Assembly (NCBI GenBank): GCA_964035795.1
Contig: OZ038323.1
Coordinates: 8,489,964 to 8,553,963, forward strand
Direction: 5' to 3'
Source of the DNA: Pterobdella sp. o SKG-2022
Lineage: Eukaryota > Annelida > Clitellata > Hirudinida > Piscicolidae
Length of the DNA stretch: 64,000 nt
Shown: positions 47,703-62,101 of the stretch, in pieces
Position numbering within the stretch: position 1 is the first letter of the stretch
Layout: every line of letters starts with the position of its first letter
Program-made: the position numbers and the translations under genes
Notes under the pieces: generated by a model
Databases searched by the model: none
What the model was told of the DNA's origin: nothing
What the model saw: only the letters and a program-made list of their open reading frames with translations

Positions 47703-50350
47703 CTACCCCTTTTCATTTTTTAGTTGTATTTTATAGTTAGTTTATTCTTTTTTCTCATTATGGTGATAGATATTGTTAATTCATAGTTTTATTAACATCA
47801 AATTAGTACATTTTACAAAAATAATAATACAATTTTAAAAAATATGTTTTCCAATAATTAATTTTTATTTCCATAAATTGATTTTTTTAATTATTTGATT
47901 ATTCTTCCCGATTCAAAAGTTTAAATGCTTGCACCAGAACTACCTCTGGAGTGTATTGTAAATTTCCTCAGTTCATTTCAATTTGAATATCCTCTTAATA
48001 ACGATGATAACTTCGTATTAATTGAATAATATATTTATCAAATAATAAAAAAATGATTAAATATAATAATAATAATATTATCATTTAAATGTTGAAAAAT
48101 CGCAAGATGATATCACATATAAAAATCATTTATGATATTATTTCCGAGATTTAATACTGTACTTCTGTGTCTTCTATGTGCCTTTCAAATTCATTTAAAA
48201 AAACTTGGTGAAGGATTTATGAATTATCTTAAATTTTGCATATTAATTAGCTGTATTGTGGGTCTAATTAACACGCTGATATTAATTTTTGAATCTAATT
48301 AATGGTGAAGGTTGTTGAAGATTATGTGAATATTTTCTATAATATATATAGATATCAAAATATTTTTCAGAAATTAATTTTTAATGAAAATTTTTTAGCG
48401 ATTTCAATAAAACTTGTTACAAAATTTTCGAGTATTTTGAAATTAAATAAGTTTAAGTTTAGCGACTGTCTTGATCGTTTGCACTGGTTACCTGTCTCCC
48501 AAAGATGCAAGTTTAAATTACTTTGGCTCATTGCATGCTCTCTCAAGCTTGAACAACCTGCTTATCTTTTTGATATTTTGTCAATCAGACACACACGTCA
48601 ACCACTAAGATCCTTGAACTCTGGTCTCCAGCGTCATCAACCTGTTTTTTCAGGCTTGTTTATTAGTCGTTCTTTTTCTCACCATGCTCCACGTCTGTGG
48701 AATTCACTTCCTTCTAACTTGCGCTCATCGCCTTCTATTATGAACTTTCGAAAACTTTTGAAAACTCATTTATACCATAAACATCCCCAGTCATAATCTC
48801 TTACAAACCTTGAGCGCTTCTGAAGCAATCTTGAATTGATAACTGTGCGCTATAAAAATCTTAATAATAATAATTTTTATTTTTCATTCTCTTAATTCTA
48901 AACAAAGTTAATAATCATATTTTTGAAAAAAAACATTATTTCATAAAAAAATTATTTTTTTTTCAAAAGAAGTATACTATTACATAAAAAAAGCTAAGAA
49001 TAGTTAAATTTTTCAAAAAAAAATATTCAAAATCAAAAAATTCAGTTGATGTGTGAATCTTTTTAATATGAAATTGCTTCAAAAGCCTTCAGTTTGAAAG
49101 TTTTTTAGAATAATTATATCAAAAAGTATAGACACAATAAAGAATAATCTATTCAAAAAAGGTGTTAGAACAACAAATTAGTCAACTTATTGAATAAACT
49201 TTGATAAACAAAATTTATGCTCACAAAAATATAGCTAATTAAGAAATTTTAAAAATGGAGACTAATTCACAAAAATAATCCATTAATTCCTGTCGTTTTT
49301 ATTTTTTTTAAAAGCGTTGAGAGCTCAAGACTGACCTAGTCTGAATTTTAAAATGTAGACTTCACTTAATGGCTTCAAGTATCTTGGTTTGCTTATATAC
49401 CACATTTATGTTTTCATATTTAGTTTCTAAAATATTTCTCTCTCAATTTCTCTTAGTTTACAATAAAAGAGCTTATTTTGTTTTGAATAATTCACTTTAA
49501 ATTTATTCATACAATATAACTCATTTTTGAATTCATTTCACAATATGAACTGTGAAGTTCGTACAAGAATCATCGAAGGCTTTACTGTTAGAATTTGACA
49601 CGAAAAAGTGAACAACGTCGAAGACGAGACGTATAGAAGTGTTATTAAAATAATAAAGAATGTTCAATTTGAAAGAAACATGTGAAAATCGAATAACACG
49701 CAACGGGATTTCGTTATATGAATGCTCAATCAAGAAACCGACCGATCTTTTCTTTGGTTTAACTTGAAACAATGCAAAAACTTTATAAACTTGATGTAAT
49801 ATGTTAAATCGGCTTGAATGATGATTGATGGAGATAATTTTTCAAATTAATAACAGTGATGGCGATTATATTGGTCAGCGTGTATTGCAGGTTTTAAGGT
49901 TGATGCTTTCTAATTATCATTAGTTTTCCTCATTGATCCATTGAGTGTTTTGACATAAATTACTAAATATTTAATATTCTTGCTGGAAGAGATGTTCGTT
50001 AAAATAAAATAAAAATGTCAACTAAATATGGAGTATAAGAAGTTTTATTCAACAAGACAAAGATTCAAACGTCTTAAATATACTTTAAGCTCATTTTATT
50101 TTATCTAAAAATTAACTCCAAATAAAATTTAAAAGCCTAAAAAATTTCAATATATTTAAAACGACAGAAAAAACAAAAAAAAATGTCACTTAATCTCAAA
50201 TGGTGATTTACGTAACGGCTTGATAAAGATGTAAAAACTTCCAAAAACAAGACTATCAATTCAAACTACATCTAAGTTATAAATAATAAGCCACAATTTT
50301 CAACAAATTTCAAAAATCTTTCACGCCTACACAAAGCCAAGTACTCTTCA
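47703..50350. other. Convergent intergenic region between CLASP and chloride channel gene
   Basis: Both flanking genes end here. It contains the retrotransposon tail at about 48440-48880 and AT-rich sequence. A TTTATT at 50095-50100 (AATAAA on the minus strand) could be the channel gene polyadenylation signal, about 250 bases past its stop. Confidence 0.5.
48440..48880 (+). mobile_element. 3' fragment of a non-LTR retrotransposon (CR1/Jockey-like), 5'-truncated
   Basis: The frame ending at 48796 contains LHWLPVSQRCKFKLLWL and APRLWNSLPSNLRSSPS followed by FRKLLKTHLY. This is the recognisable end of the reverse-transcriptase polyprotein of LINE elements (LHWLPV, APxLWNSLP, FKxxLKTHLF). After the stop come GTGCGCTATAAAAATC and an AATAATAATAA tail, typical of CR1/L2-like 3' ends. 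The catalytic reverse transcriptase and endonuclease are absent, so the copy is dead on arrival. The frame is intact for over 110 codons, suggesting a fairly recent insertion. Upstream codons of the same frame are AT-rich and not part of the element. Confidence 0.85.
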
Positions 50351-53300
50351 TCATAGCATCACATCATCTTCAAACGGCAGCGTATACATCACCCAGTATA
50401 TCAACGCAAAAACCAAGAAAGCCAGTGGAAAAGCCCTCCTAGACACCTTGTCTACCTTCCTAGCCTTCTGTCTTCCTTCTGGATCTACCACCTGTGAAAT
50501 GTTGCTGTAAACATCACAAGTCTTGATATTTAGTGTTATTGCATTGGGCTGCTAAAACGCGCTAGTTGGGTTTGGAATGCTATGGTATTCATGTGTGCAA
50601 TCATGGGTAATGTAAACGTATGGTGTGATATAATGTAGCATTTGTGATGATAATGTACCTTTGGAGGTTGTCTTCTATCCGCTCCGTTCTCTACTAAATT
50701 TATCTGGTGGCATTTTTATGGTAATAATGGTACTAATAATGTCAGTTTAGAATGAATTATGTTGTATGTTTAATTTCCTTGAAGAATAATTCAAAAAAAG
50801 TCCAATTTTTATTATTTTTGAAAAAAATTCAGAAAAAGACTTGCAAGAAGCATTTTATTGTTAAGATTGTATGGCCGGGTAGATATTATTGATGTTAATT
50901 GTGTGCAAAATGCAATAATTATCGACTCCATATGCTACCTGCGTCCATACACATCTGCTTGGTAATTAAATTGCCTCTAAATTAATCCTTCAATTCATCC
51001 GATTTTATCTCTATCATGAATGCCCAGATTCTTTCTGCGATTTTAAAGCCTCTACATTCCCAGGAATAATGCCACTTCTATGCAATATTAATTTTAGTTT
51101 GATTTTTATAGCTGTTTTTTATTATTACTTTTTCTGCTTCTTTATATACACTGATACAATTATAATACAGTTCAAGTGCCTTTATCTCATCGCCGATACA
51201 GTTTCATTTATTGAAGTTTAAAATAAGCATGAATAAATACCTGATGGCATTCAACTGTTACGAAATTGCATCTTGAAATTGCAATTCATTCAAAATTCCC
51301 AAACTTTTGTTCTAAAATCCCATTTCCCTATGAAACTTTCAAATGCCATTTAACGGAAGCAAAATACACGTAACAAATGCGGACGTCTAGCTTTGATAAT
51401 TAGGGTCTTTCATTACGCAATCATAACAAATTGTGGAAGCATTAAAAGACCTGCAAACTAATGAGCAAAAGCAATAATTCAGATACCTGATCTAGCTGCG
51501 ACTCTGCATTGTTGGTGGTGGCGGGAATGGTGGTAAGTTGCTGCACCGGCTTGGCGAACACAGGCCTGGGAATGGAGTGTAAAATCTGCACCCCTCTCTT
51601 CCTTGCCAACACGTTCACCTGGTCGTCCATGTTATTTTACTATCGTTTGCATAGTAGGCAAATTTTTTTTTATACGGAAATGTTTTTCAGTATTCGATTA
51701 ACATAAAAGAAAATGAAACAATGAAAAGTAATAAATATTGGAGAATAAAAATCTCCGATCGGAAACAACACACACGATCCTCGCAACAAAATGCAGCATA
51801 AACCTCAATTCAATAACAAAACAACAATCCCAACAACATCATAAAACTCTGAGGTAAAACCTCATTTATGATGCAACATTAATCTAGGTAAGATAAAATA
51901 ACTCAATCTAATTAGATAATTTTATCTAATTGAATAATCTAATCTATATGAATACTTCAAATATTTGTATAATCTAATCTAATCACGTAAGCCCACTACC
52001 CTAGTTTTTTTGACTACAAAGCCTCTTTGAGCAAATCTAGTTTGCAAACAGCGCGCCTTACAAATGAAATAATAATAATCTGAAAAAAATCAATTCTTAT
52101 TTAAAGCAAATCTTATAAGACAAAAAAGCAAAAATAACTGACCAAGGCGTATTCGAGGAGGGCACAGAAGACGAACAAGAGACACACACTCATCCACACA
52201 TCAATGGCTTTTATGTATGAAACTCGGGGTAAAGCGCTGTTTATACCTAATTTTTGTTTAAAGTGGTTTGAATTTTGAGTGAACTATATATATATTTTAA
52301 AAATGTTTTATGAATTAGGTTCATGGGTTTTTTTAATTGTTGTTCTGGAAATTCTTTTTCAAGTTATTTTGAGTAAAATATAACTTCTTTATATGTTATT
52401 TTTGATCCTTAAATTTTTTACTAATTTGAAAGCTTCAATTTAGAAATTCTTTATATACTTCAAGTTTTTAACTGAATCGTTATTGTGTTGTAAAAGTCTT
52501 TTCCTACTAATGAAAAGATATATATTATTAACTTAAATAACTAAATAACGTTGTGAAAATGTATTTATGAAAAGTGTTTCAATTTTGAGAAATTATTTCA
52601 AACACAAAACTTGAGTAAATAAAATTTAAATTTTTTTAAATATAGATGTATTTGAAAATTGAATTTAAAAATTTAATGTTCGAAAAAGTTTTTTCAAAAT
52701 TATTTGAAAAAAAAATAATACAAAAAACAAATACATTTCAAATAATATAAAGAGCTATAAATAAATAAAGCAGAAAAACGTAAAACGAAGAGCGAAGAGT
52801 TATAGAGCTTCAATGACTCATTGAAGAATCATAGTTATAGTATTATATTTTCATGAAAACAAAAAATCTAAATACTTAAAATTAAAGTTAAAAGCCAAAG
52901 AAAAAATAAGATGGAAATAAAAAAATAAGAAAGATTGAAAAAATTATGATAGGAAAAAAAGAAAAAAAAAGAAAAATTAAAAAAAAACACTAGAAAAACT
53001 AAAACATTAAACTAAATGAATAAAAAAAAATGAACTGAAATAAAAAAAAATAAAACTGAAAATAAAAACGAAAAAAAAGCATAAAAGATCAAACAAAAAA
53101 AAAACAAATATAAAACCCGAAATGAAACGGCAAATACAAACCGGTGCTCTGAGTGGTGGTGGTGAGGACAGTGAGAAGTCCGATGGAGACACGGGCTGGA
53201 GAGGCATCCACGTTGATCCAGAAAGACACCCATGATAATATCACTATCAGCATGCTGGGCACATACACCTGAGGGTGTTGTTTGATGCTTGAGGGTCTTC

Positions 53301-56300
53301 AAGGGGTGATCTTCAGTGAGATGTTGTGGTGGTGTTGAGTGCAATGGTTTGTTATGTAATGTTGATTTTTTAAAATTTTATTTTATGAGATAGGATTAAC
53401 GAAGTTGAATATCAATTTATAAAGTGATGAATTACTGATTGAAAAAAGGGCTTGAAAACGACTTTATAGCTATATTCAACCAACAAATCCACGCCTCTGA
53501 CTGCTTTGAAGTTTTATATATAGACACCGATATTTTAAATACTGTTTTATTGCCGCAATTCCAATTTTTTAAAATAAATGAATCAAAAAACTCGAAAAAA
53601 TTATCGAACTATCTAACTTGTATGAGAAAGTAGCCGACGTCCCTTCTTAATATGAATCGTACTTCCAAACATGGAAAAGCCCCTGTCGGGTTATCAGTTA
53701 ATGTCTTAAGTCTAACTTATAGTTCTCGTTATGAAGGCTTTTATGCCATTTATCTAATGCATTTACATTATTCACGTCTGTGGGCGATTATTTTTGCTGC
53801 TTTTATCTATTACTTTTTGTTAGTTTTGATATAATTTTTTAGAATATCTACACTTATTTTGATTATATATTTTTTTATGAAACTTAAGCTTCATTGTTTT
53901 GTATAAATGATGTTCACGTGAAAAATGTTTTAGAAATGAGACTTCAGTTTTGTGTTCGGTAGAGATTTTTTCAACTGAAGCAAAAACTTACTTTGAAGAA
54001 AATTCTTTAATCATAATATCGGTGCTTTGATTGGAAAAAAATGTTAGAAGTGACAATAATAAAATAATAGAAATCAAAAAAACTAAAAATTGACGGGAAA
54101 ATGGAAGACGACTGCCTGAAAGGTGAAATAAATAAAGTGGTGTGCCATGTAGAGATGTGCCTTTGATAAAAAATATCAAGGTATCTCTTGAATATTTTGT
54201 AACTTTTAAATCATTGGTGATGGTGAATAAAAAAGCACAAAATTGAATAAAATTTTATTGTTTGAACTTTTATAAATCTTCTGGAAACAAGTTTTGCAAT
54301 ATAAAATTGTTTTTTTTCACAGAAAACAAATTTTTAGAAGCTTCGAGAATGACAAAGTGGGTGGCAAGCTTAGCTAAATTATTGGAGAGAAGATCGTTTT
54401 GCATTTGAGAAAAACCATTTTCGCAGATGGAAAAAATTTTTCAACTCAAAAATACTTGTCATAATTCATTTTTGAAAAATTCCGATTAGAATAATTAAAT
54501 TTAAAAAAACGTTCAAAAAAAAAATGAAGCGGTTGCCATAAAACTAAAATGTTTCAGACGAAATTGATTCAAAAACATGGCGTCATTAACTTTTATTACT
54601 AATTCCTAGATGGCTTGAAAAGCATTTAATTAAAAAATAACTTCAAAAGCAAGAGCTACTTGTCTCAAGAAAAATATTGCGGCAAATTAATTTGGCTTTT
54701 CATCATGGGGTTTGGAAACAAAGAGATGAAAGAATGCAATTGTAGGACAATTGCTCACAAATATCCTAGTGTAATTATGCTCCAACGCTCCAAGAAAGTT
54801 TTCAAACTTTTGGGACCACTCTCATCACTTCTAACCATATTTCAACGGGCTTTTTTTAGTGTTAAATTTTCATTATAAAAAACTTTTTAAATAAAATATA
54901 AATAAGCTCCAAAAAACTATTTTTTGATATTTTTACAAAAAAATGTAGATTAAGAAATTTTCTAGAATATCTTCATAAATAGAAAGCTTAGTTTTTAATT
55001 TCCAATGTTCAAAATTTCATTGGGGCGCAAAAAAAACCATCAAAGCAAATGGTTTGTTTTACAATATAAAATGCTTGGAAACAAAAGAATTTTAGAAATT
55101 AACTTATACTCAGTTCAAACTGAAGCGCTGCGTGGAGAATATGTATACGATCAAAGATACATTTTTGTGATCGATCAAACACTGAATTTTGTTTTAAAAA
55201 TTGGACTTTTCCGTAAGTTCAATTTACATCCACAAACAGGGTTACTTCGAATAACTATGTTTTTTAGAGGTTTTTTCCATCGCATTTGAATACTGAGAGG
55301 ATAAATCTTGAATTGTAACTTTTGTTTGAAAATTAAATTTACTTAAATTTCCTTCTTTTGCTGGTAGGTATAACTCTTTGGAAATGTCTAAACTAGGGTT
55401 AAAATTAAATTTTGAAATGAGAAGTAATGCAACTTTATAACAATTGTAGTTATAATTCATGTAGCGCAAAAAATTTATCCACAAATGTTTGAAAAATAAA
55501 TGCAGAAAAGTTTTTGAAAAATTTAAAAAAAAAATTTAAGTTATGAAACAATTTAAAATTTTTCTCACAAAGGTCATATTTTTTATTTTCAAACATTTGA
55601 AGCTGAATTTTTTTTTGAATCTTAGTTTTCTTCTATACTTATTGTTTTTAATCAAAACGGTATAAAAACTTCATGGTAAAAATGTAAAAAATTAGCAATT
55701 TTTTTTGAAAACTACAACAAAAAGTTCAAATAGAAAAAAAACACACATTGAAAAAAAATACTATGATAAAATACAGTTTAAAAAACAAAAGTTCAAACAA
55801 ACCGCTAAAAATAATCTCCAGATTACGAGGCTCACGTATAATGAAAAAGGTTAGTTTTTTTAAACAAAACTTCAAAATCATGAGTTGCATGGTTTCTAAA
55901 AAGTGAGTTTTAAATTTCATTATGTGCACTTGATAATGAAACTTTTATGTGGAAATGCTTCGTACGGCTTCAGAATAAATTCCTATTAGTGTTTATTACT
56001 TGAGGGAACTAAAAGTTTTTTAATAATTGATCATTTCATTGTAACTTCTAATTTTTCACTCTTTCAATAATTTAAAAATTAAACATTTATATAGCGTATT
56101 ATTAGCAAAAAGAATTTATTGAAAAATAATTCTTATAATTTTTTAGAAACATCTTATGTATCTTTTTTTTATATATTTAGTTTTTTTTAAATAAATGTAT
56201 CAAAAATTCCTCATAAAAAATTGAAAATAAAAAGTTATTCAGATCCTTACAATTGTGAAACTGTTGACAACCCAAAAAATATTTTTTTAGACGGTTAATA

Positions 56301-59300
56301 AAAATGCTAATATAATGATCTGCATTCTCACTTTTTCAAATTCTGGTGTTTGTATTACAACTTAGCCAAAAATTCATTTTGAAACCTACCAAATTTTTTC
56401 TTTGTTTTATAAAATGAAACGTTGTCATATGCTTGTAGAAACAGGTTGTTGAGTTGAGAGGGAGGATAAAAAACTTCACTGGCTGCAGAACTCACAATAT
56501 CAAATGATAGGGATGTAATGGAAGGGAAATTAAAACATGAGAAATACAATAAAAAAACGGTGAAAATGTATCAATTGCTGAAAATATAATAAAAAACGGT
56601 AAGAATCTTCCAAATCATATGATAGTAATAACAAAAAAAAATAAATCAGATGATGAAATATATCCAGATGCTCACAACTTTGAACTATATACCTTGAGTT
56701 TAAAATCGTTTGAAATGTTTTGAACGGTTTTTGGAAAAAATTTTTAAAAATTTATTACAATTCCATAACTTCATCTGTGGATCTTTTTTATATCAGGAAA
56801 AACCATATATTCAATAAATTTATATGAATAATTTTATATTTCTTATTTATAAGCAAAACTTACAAAAAACTAGTTATTGGAGCTGAGAAAAAACAATTCA
56901 AAAAAGACTTGAAAGCAAATAGACCTAACACCGGAAATAAAAAATATTTCAAAAAGGCTTTCATTATTCAGCAAAAATTACGTTATAATCTATTACTGGT
57001 GTTTAATATGCCATACATTTTTGATCAAAATTAATGCTTCGTTCTAAAGATATTTTGGAAAAATGTTTTTTGCAACTTCAACAATTTTCCAAAATTCCCA
57101 TGCATGAAATGATTTTAAAAATTGTATCACAGTACTTCAATCATTGAAATCTTAACACAAGACGAGTTTAAATGTTCTCAAAGTTACGCTCTTTAAAATG
57201 TAGCTTGGTTCTAGTCTTTGGACCAACTTTGTATTAACTTTAAAGCATTTAAATCTTACACTTGGGTCTTAAGTTGAACTGCATCTATTATAGAAATCTC
57301 AGTTATAAACTGGATAACTGTAGACTCCATTAGTAGGCATGACAGAATGTTTTTGGTACCGTTGTCATTTGGCTTGGCGGACGATGCTAGTTGATAGCAG
57401 CAAGATTAATATTTCCCAAATGGAAATTTTGAATTTTGATAATAGAAACGTTTTTTGTGTTAATATTAGCTGGGTAGTTTCACGAAAAATGTTTTGAAGA
57501 AGCTAATACATTTGATGAATTAAAATATATCCTTGTAATATGACATCATTAGCTTGTTAACTAGGTATGAAGCACACCAAAACAGTAACAATTAATCAAC
57601 ATTGATAAAAATTCATCAAAAAAAGTACGGGAATTATTTCAAAAAATATGAATACATCTATCATATTTATTTGAATTAGGAGCTAGTGAGGTAAAAAACG
57701 CCTGATTGTCAACTAAATTGGTATTTAAGCATCAAATCAGTTTCCTAAGTTAATTAATTTTTCAAAAATTCATTTAAAAAAAACCCAGTTAAACGACTTT
57801 GAATTAAATTCAAGTCATTAAATACTATTTCTTATTTTTATAATCATCTAGTAATGTTCTTGTGACCTAGAAACTCTTAGTTTTAATATTAACGTTAGTT
57901 TTAGTATTAATACTGAATGTATAATTGTTACTACTATTAACATTAATAATTTTTTTGTTATTAATATCATTAATACTAATAATTTTTTTCTTTATTAATA
58001 TTATTATTACTCACGTTATTATTATATTTATTATTGCACCTAACCCCCAGTATAGTTCTGCACGCAGTCAAACAGAGTGTGATTCTTGTAGACAAACTGA
58101 GGTAACTCGTTGTGTTCGTCCAACTCCACTGGCTTTTCCAGCCACGAGAAATACATCGTGTCCATTGTGTAACCAACTGTGTTTGGGGGAAAGAGGAGAT
58201 TGTAGTTATGAGAGTTGACAATATGCTGATGTTATGTAGGATTTGTGAAGGTGTGTTGATGGTTTTAAAGAGTTTCGTTCTAAAGCGCCCCAATAAATGA
58301 TATTTAATCTAAATCTACAACTTACAACTCTCAAAAAGCATCGGACAGACTTGAGTGTCGAAAGGGTACTTGTACAGTTTCATGGGGCACGATAAGGTGG
58401 CTGAAACTCTGGTGGGAAAGGAAGGAGGGTTAGAGTTATTTATTCATTATAAAACTTAGCAATGGGAAAAGGACTTAAATTTCATCTATATCTGTTAAGT
58501 GCACATGGAGTAGCACTCTGTGAAACTATTCAATTGCCCAACTGAAACCCCAGCTAGAGGCTATTGAATGGCCGACTCACTTTCATACTCACTATTTAAA
58601 AAAAAGGGTTTTGTTTTCTATTATAAACTTTGATAGGATCGGGGTTTTCATTTGTCGTTATAAACTTTTGAATAAAAAAGGGAGTACAATTTTTATTAGT
58701 TTTTAATTGAAGTTTTATTTGTTATCCTTGACTTTTGTGCGATGGTATAAGGAGTTTATTACTGATAGAATATTCAGAAAAAAAAGTATTTCCTCATAAA
58801 GAGCTCCTGTATTTGGTTGATGTTTTTTGTTATAACGATAATTAGTCACAACTGATATTTTAACAGTTTTTTCATTTTTTTATGATAGCAGTGATTAATA
58901 TCTACCTGCATGGAAGTATTATCATTTAATGATACTAGTAGTTGAAAACAGTTGTGATAGTAATGTATTCTATATTTATACTTTTGAACTGATGGCTGGT
59001 GTGCTGGTTTTACAATTGAGGAGTATACTCATAATAGTTTTGATGAAACAATAAATGTATCAAAAATTTGCTCATTATAAAAAATGAAAAGCAAAAAAAA
59101 ATTAAATAAGAAAAATACATAAAATGTCTGAAAGTATTCCATACAGAATTTTTTGAAGTTTTATTAGAAAAATGTTTAATTGAATTTTTAAAAATTTATG
59201 AAAAATATCCAATTTATTAAAAGCCTTTCAATAACTATTTGATGCTTCACAAAATTCAACATTTTAGATAAATATTTTGAATTTTATAACAAACCAATAC

Positions 59301-62101
59301 AATCAATACAAAACAAAAACCAAATAAAAAATGCCGTCTTTAGGTTATATTTTCAAATTTTTTTCTGACGTCATCACCAATTATTTTACTTTTAAATTTT
59401 TAACAATAAAAAAACATCGGAGCATAAGGATTTTGTTATAAAAAACAGTGTTTTGAAGCAAACTCTGTAAGTTGTGCACTATATAAGACTTAGGAATAAA
59501 AATAACAATAATGCTAACAATAATAATAAAAAATAACAATAAAAAGAATAAAAACAATTTTAAGAACATTAATAATAATAAGAATAATAACAACATCAAA
59601 TGAAATGGAAAAATCATCACAAAAAGCCTTGTGCTGTTTATTGACTGTATTTGAGTGCCTTAATATTTATTACACGTTATATATATTGGTGAATAATAAA
59701 AATAAAATATAGTTTGTAAAAAAAAATAAAAATAAAAACGGAAATGGATGAATAATAAAAAATCAATTCATAGTAACAATAATGAGAAAATAATTAAAAA
59801 ATGGATAAATAATGAAGAAGATTTAAAAAAATTATATTAAATAGTCCATTTAAAAAAAGCAAATGTTTCATATTAATGAAGTTTTAATAAGGATAATAAA
59901 GAAAACATTATCAAAATTACAAGTTAAAAAAACAAAAAAAAAATAAAAATAATAACAATACCTACAAAACAATTATAAAAAAACACTTTATGTTTGTTTC
60001 TCTTACTATGCGTATGGAAACATCATAACTTTAATATCGTCATCAAAGAATATCTTGGCAACGCAGCCAACGATCGCAGTTTTTAGTGCAGCATTCCAAT
60101 AAAGATAGTTATAGACTTATGTTGTGGTAGTGTTTAGTAGTTCAAAGCATTTTTGTTACAAGCGATAGCATATTCTTTTCCAGCTCATTCTGTTTAGTAG
60201 TCTTTTACATGCTGCTATTTGAACTTAATGCTCTATCTCTTCCAATATTGCCTCTGTACTTACTGGCTGTTTTATTTACCACTCAAACTTTGATAACAGT
60301 GGACTAAGATGGCGATTATCGATGAATTGGTATTTTGATATTGTTGCGTTTTCCTTGTCGGATAACCTTATTTGACAACAGCAAGTAAATTGCTGAAATT
60401 TTGAAACGGTGAATTCCTGTAATTTCAAGGATCATGGTAAGCTGGGCTGGCAGTTTCATGAAAAATCAAATCAAAACCAATTTTTTCACCACGATAAACA
60501 GAAATTTTGTTCGTTGAGATGTAAAAAGTTTTGATGCTTACCTCAATTACTTGGGATGACTATGGACTGATGATGATGATGGATGGTGATTAATTAGTGT
60601 TTAGGAAGAAATAAAACTGGTATTAATGATTTAAAAAGTGGAAATCAAATTAAGAAAACTTGTGACTAGCAAATCAATTAAAATCTGAAAAACATAAAAA
60701 GATTTGTTACGGTTTTTGATCCAAAGTCTTATTTGTCAGTCAAATCTTAGTGAAACAAACAAAAAAATCATTTGAAAAACTTCACTTCAAAGTTTCATGA
60801 AAATCTTAAACATATTCATTAAGACCTAACTAAAAATGACAAAGAAATCAGAGCAAGAATTTTCTCTGAAACTCTGGAGCATGGACATTTTTAGAATACT
60901 TGTCTTAAGAGCTGAAATATTAATCAATAACTCCAAGAATAAAAAATAAGTTCCGTGTAATGTCAACGAACTTTGAAAAAGTGTTCTCGTGTTGGAAATT
61001 TATTTCAGGCTTGAAAAATCGTGGTTATGATTATGAAATGACTAAACTTCAAATAAATTCAAAACCTATTTTTTCATTATGATGAAGCATTTCTTATTTA
61101 TCCCTTATAAAAACATTCAATAAGTTCAGTATTACTTTTTATAAGTTCATTAATCACAATCCATTGTATGATACGAGGCATAAACTCTATTGGGCGGCAT
61201 AATTGTTAGAAGCTCAACCACATAACAACATAGATTGCATTATAAATTTATTAAAAGCCTTAAACAAAAAGATATACAACTCAAATATATAATATAATAA
61301 CATCAGTTGCATAACTCAAATACATAATAATAATAGTCACAAAAAACACACTTAGCATTAAATAAGACCAAGAGTTGTCCAAGTATAATACATCATGAAA
61401 ATCAATTATGAATACAACTGGAAAGAATATATGATACAACTGGAAAGAATATATGCTAGAACATAAGACCCAGACAACCCTTAAAACATCAAAACCTTGG
61501 GCCTTTAACTATCATTCACCCAACTTTAAAGGCATATATGCCCGTTGGAATGTATTTCAATATTGTAGGGTTTTTAGTATAGCCTCTACTTTTGATGATA
61601 AGGATAATTATATTGATGTATTGATGGAATAAGAAAAATCATGGGTACTATTTTATATTTGTGTATATTTGTGTTATATAATCTACTAAAAAATGTAAAT
61701 GGAGATGAATGGAATAAAAACAAAAAAATGAACACTTAAAAATAGCAAAAGAGATAATACCCCTAACTACATGAATGAAGAGGGACAAAAGTGAATCAAA
61801 TGAATTTTACGCACATATAATGATAAAAAAAATTTGAGATAATAATAAAAATAATAAACTCGAGATAATGAAAAACACAAATAATAATATAAATAATAAC
61901 AATACCAATGATAATAGCAATAATATTTATTATTGTTGTTATTAGCATGACTCACTTGGTGACGTACCACATATTGCCAGTGTAGTTGAGGCGCAGCATG
62001 CGGTTTTTGACTGTGACTTCATGGAAGGTGGCTCTCTTCTCGTTGCGGAAGAAGGTGTCGGGCACCCACACGCTGTTCCAACTGCCTTCACCCAGCCGCA
62101 C
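50351..62101 (-). CDS. Cys-loop ligand-gated chloride channel subunit (GlyR/GluCl-like), incomplete
   Basis: Pentameric inhibitory neurotransmitter receptor in the plasma membrane. Exons: 62101-61956, 58408-58326, 58176-58045, [one unlocated], 53268-53142, 52246-52143, 51618-51487, 50703-50659, 50491-50351. [18 protein letters not shown] leads to the Cys-loop [15 protein letters not shown] (C-x13-C) and [12 protein letters not shown]. Pore: [18 protein letters not shown] (M1), [19 protein letters not shown] (M2), [19 protein letters not shown] (M3) and [19 protein letters not shown] (M4); stop soon after. The PAR sequence before M2 marks anion selectivity. Phase shows that about 30 residues joining NYTG to VYVPS are missing, in 53269-58044; I could not find that exon. 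Signal peptide and first ligand-binding exons lie right of 62101, probably outside the window. Agonist cannot be predicted; glycine, glutamate, histamine and pH-gated relatives are all possible. Confidence 0.9.
53269..58044. other. Intron region of the channel gene, AT-rich, expected to hide one exon
   Basis: Should contain the exon encoding the second disulfide and the start of M1. Open frames at 53439-53633, 54660-54878, 55005-55289 and 56355-56549 have no family motifs or good splice sites and look random. Confidence 0.5.
58409..61955. other. Large intron of the channel gene
   Basis: No coding signal. A-rich AAT/AAC simple sequence occupies about 59480-59990 and again about 61820-61950. 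The rest is unremarkable. Confidence 0.55.

Noticed and set aside
53439..55289. Plus-strand frames of 64-94 codons within the channel intron
   Set aside because: Composition like surrounding AT-rich DNA; no transposase, RT or other motif visible.
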